64,000 bases of DNA from Linepithema humile. Its lineage: Eukaryota > Arthropoda > Insecta > Hymenoptera > Formicidae. The translations under genes were made by a program, and so were the position numbers. Positions within the stretch are counted from its first letter, which is position 1; each line of letters begins with the position of its first letter. The DNA is taken from assembly GCF_040581485.1 (NCBI RefSeq), contig NC_090132.1, forward strand, positions 17,851,411 through 17,915,410, given 5' to 3'. Positions 63,801 through 64,000 of this stretch are shown one piece after another. A model generated the notes under the pieces. That model did not search any database, was not told the DNA's origin, and was given only the letters and a program-made list of their open reading frames with translations.

Positions 63801-64000
63801 TTCGAATGCACACATATACAGCTGTACGATAAGCATCATCGGATAATGGTAGAGCATGCACATAATCAATCAATCACTGCGTTTGTGCGCATCACAGAGA
63901 ACAATCATTCAATTCTGATTCCTAATACATGTGAAATCGAACCAGATATTAAAACTACTATAATTTCAGGGAGTATCGTTCTTGTGACTAGCGAAACAAT
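57871..64000. other. Non-coding stretch to the window end
   Basis: No supportable gene. A GC-rich patch occupies 58480-59070. At 60540-60829 two plus frames and one minus frame are all open, a sign of chance. A purine-biased patch lies at about 61796-61990. From 62.2 kb to the end the DNA is strongly AT-rich. Confidence 0.5.

Overview
The window looks like non-coding nuclear DNA from an insect, most likely a hymenopteran and plausibly an ant. CpG is abundant rather than depleted, GC-rich blocks of a few hundred bases alternate with very AT-rich stretches, dinucleotide and trinucleotide microsatellites are frequent, and the transposon relics are of types common in ant genomes. There is no bacterial or viral gene organisation, no rRNA or tRNA that I can recognise, and no open frame longer than 175 codons. 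I read it as mostly a long intron or an intergenic desert. The species call is inference.

Region by region: 1-9.4 kb is mainly non-coding, with a diverged tandem duplication at 4.84-5.57 kb. A 450-bp near-perfect foldback lies at 9430-9879. From 13 to 14.3 kb there is a dispersed duplication and a three-copy repeat of about 80 bp. From 14.3 to 29.3 kb there are microsatellites and GC-rich islands. At 29.3-29.85 kb sits the broken start of a DNA-transposon protein (DUF4817-like helix-turn-helix), beside a short hairpin element. At 33284-34158 is an element with 93-bp terminal inverted repeats and a hammerhead-ribozyme-like motif at its inner edge. A strongly pyrimidine-biased block occupies 42.37-42.74 kb.

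The one locus that reads like a real gene is on the minus strand at 46778-47637. It has two coding blocks joined by a 63-bp intron with good splice signals, and a one-base frame break in the upstream block. It has no recognised start exon. Spacing and a few motifs weakly suggest a diverged FAM92/CIBAR-type BAR protein, but this is unproven. A possible separate terminal exon on the same strand lies at 45877-46001.

Farther right, 48795-49187 looks like a solitary LTR carrying three successive perfect stem-loops, and 54751-55662 is a non-autonomous DNA transposon with CAGGGTGTCCC-type ends. The remainder to 64 kb is AT-rich, with a CG/CA/TG-rich block at 57.53-57.87 kb and a purine-biased block at 61.8-62.0 kb. 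Because almost everything is non-coding, no pathway can be reconstructed.
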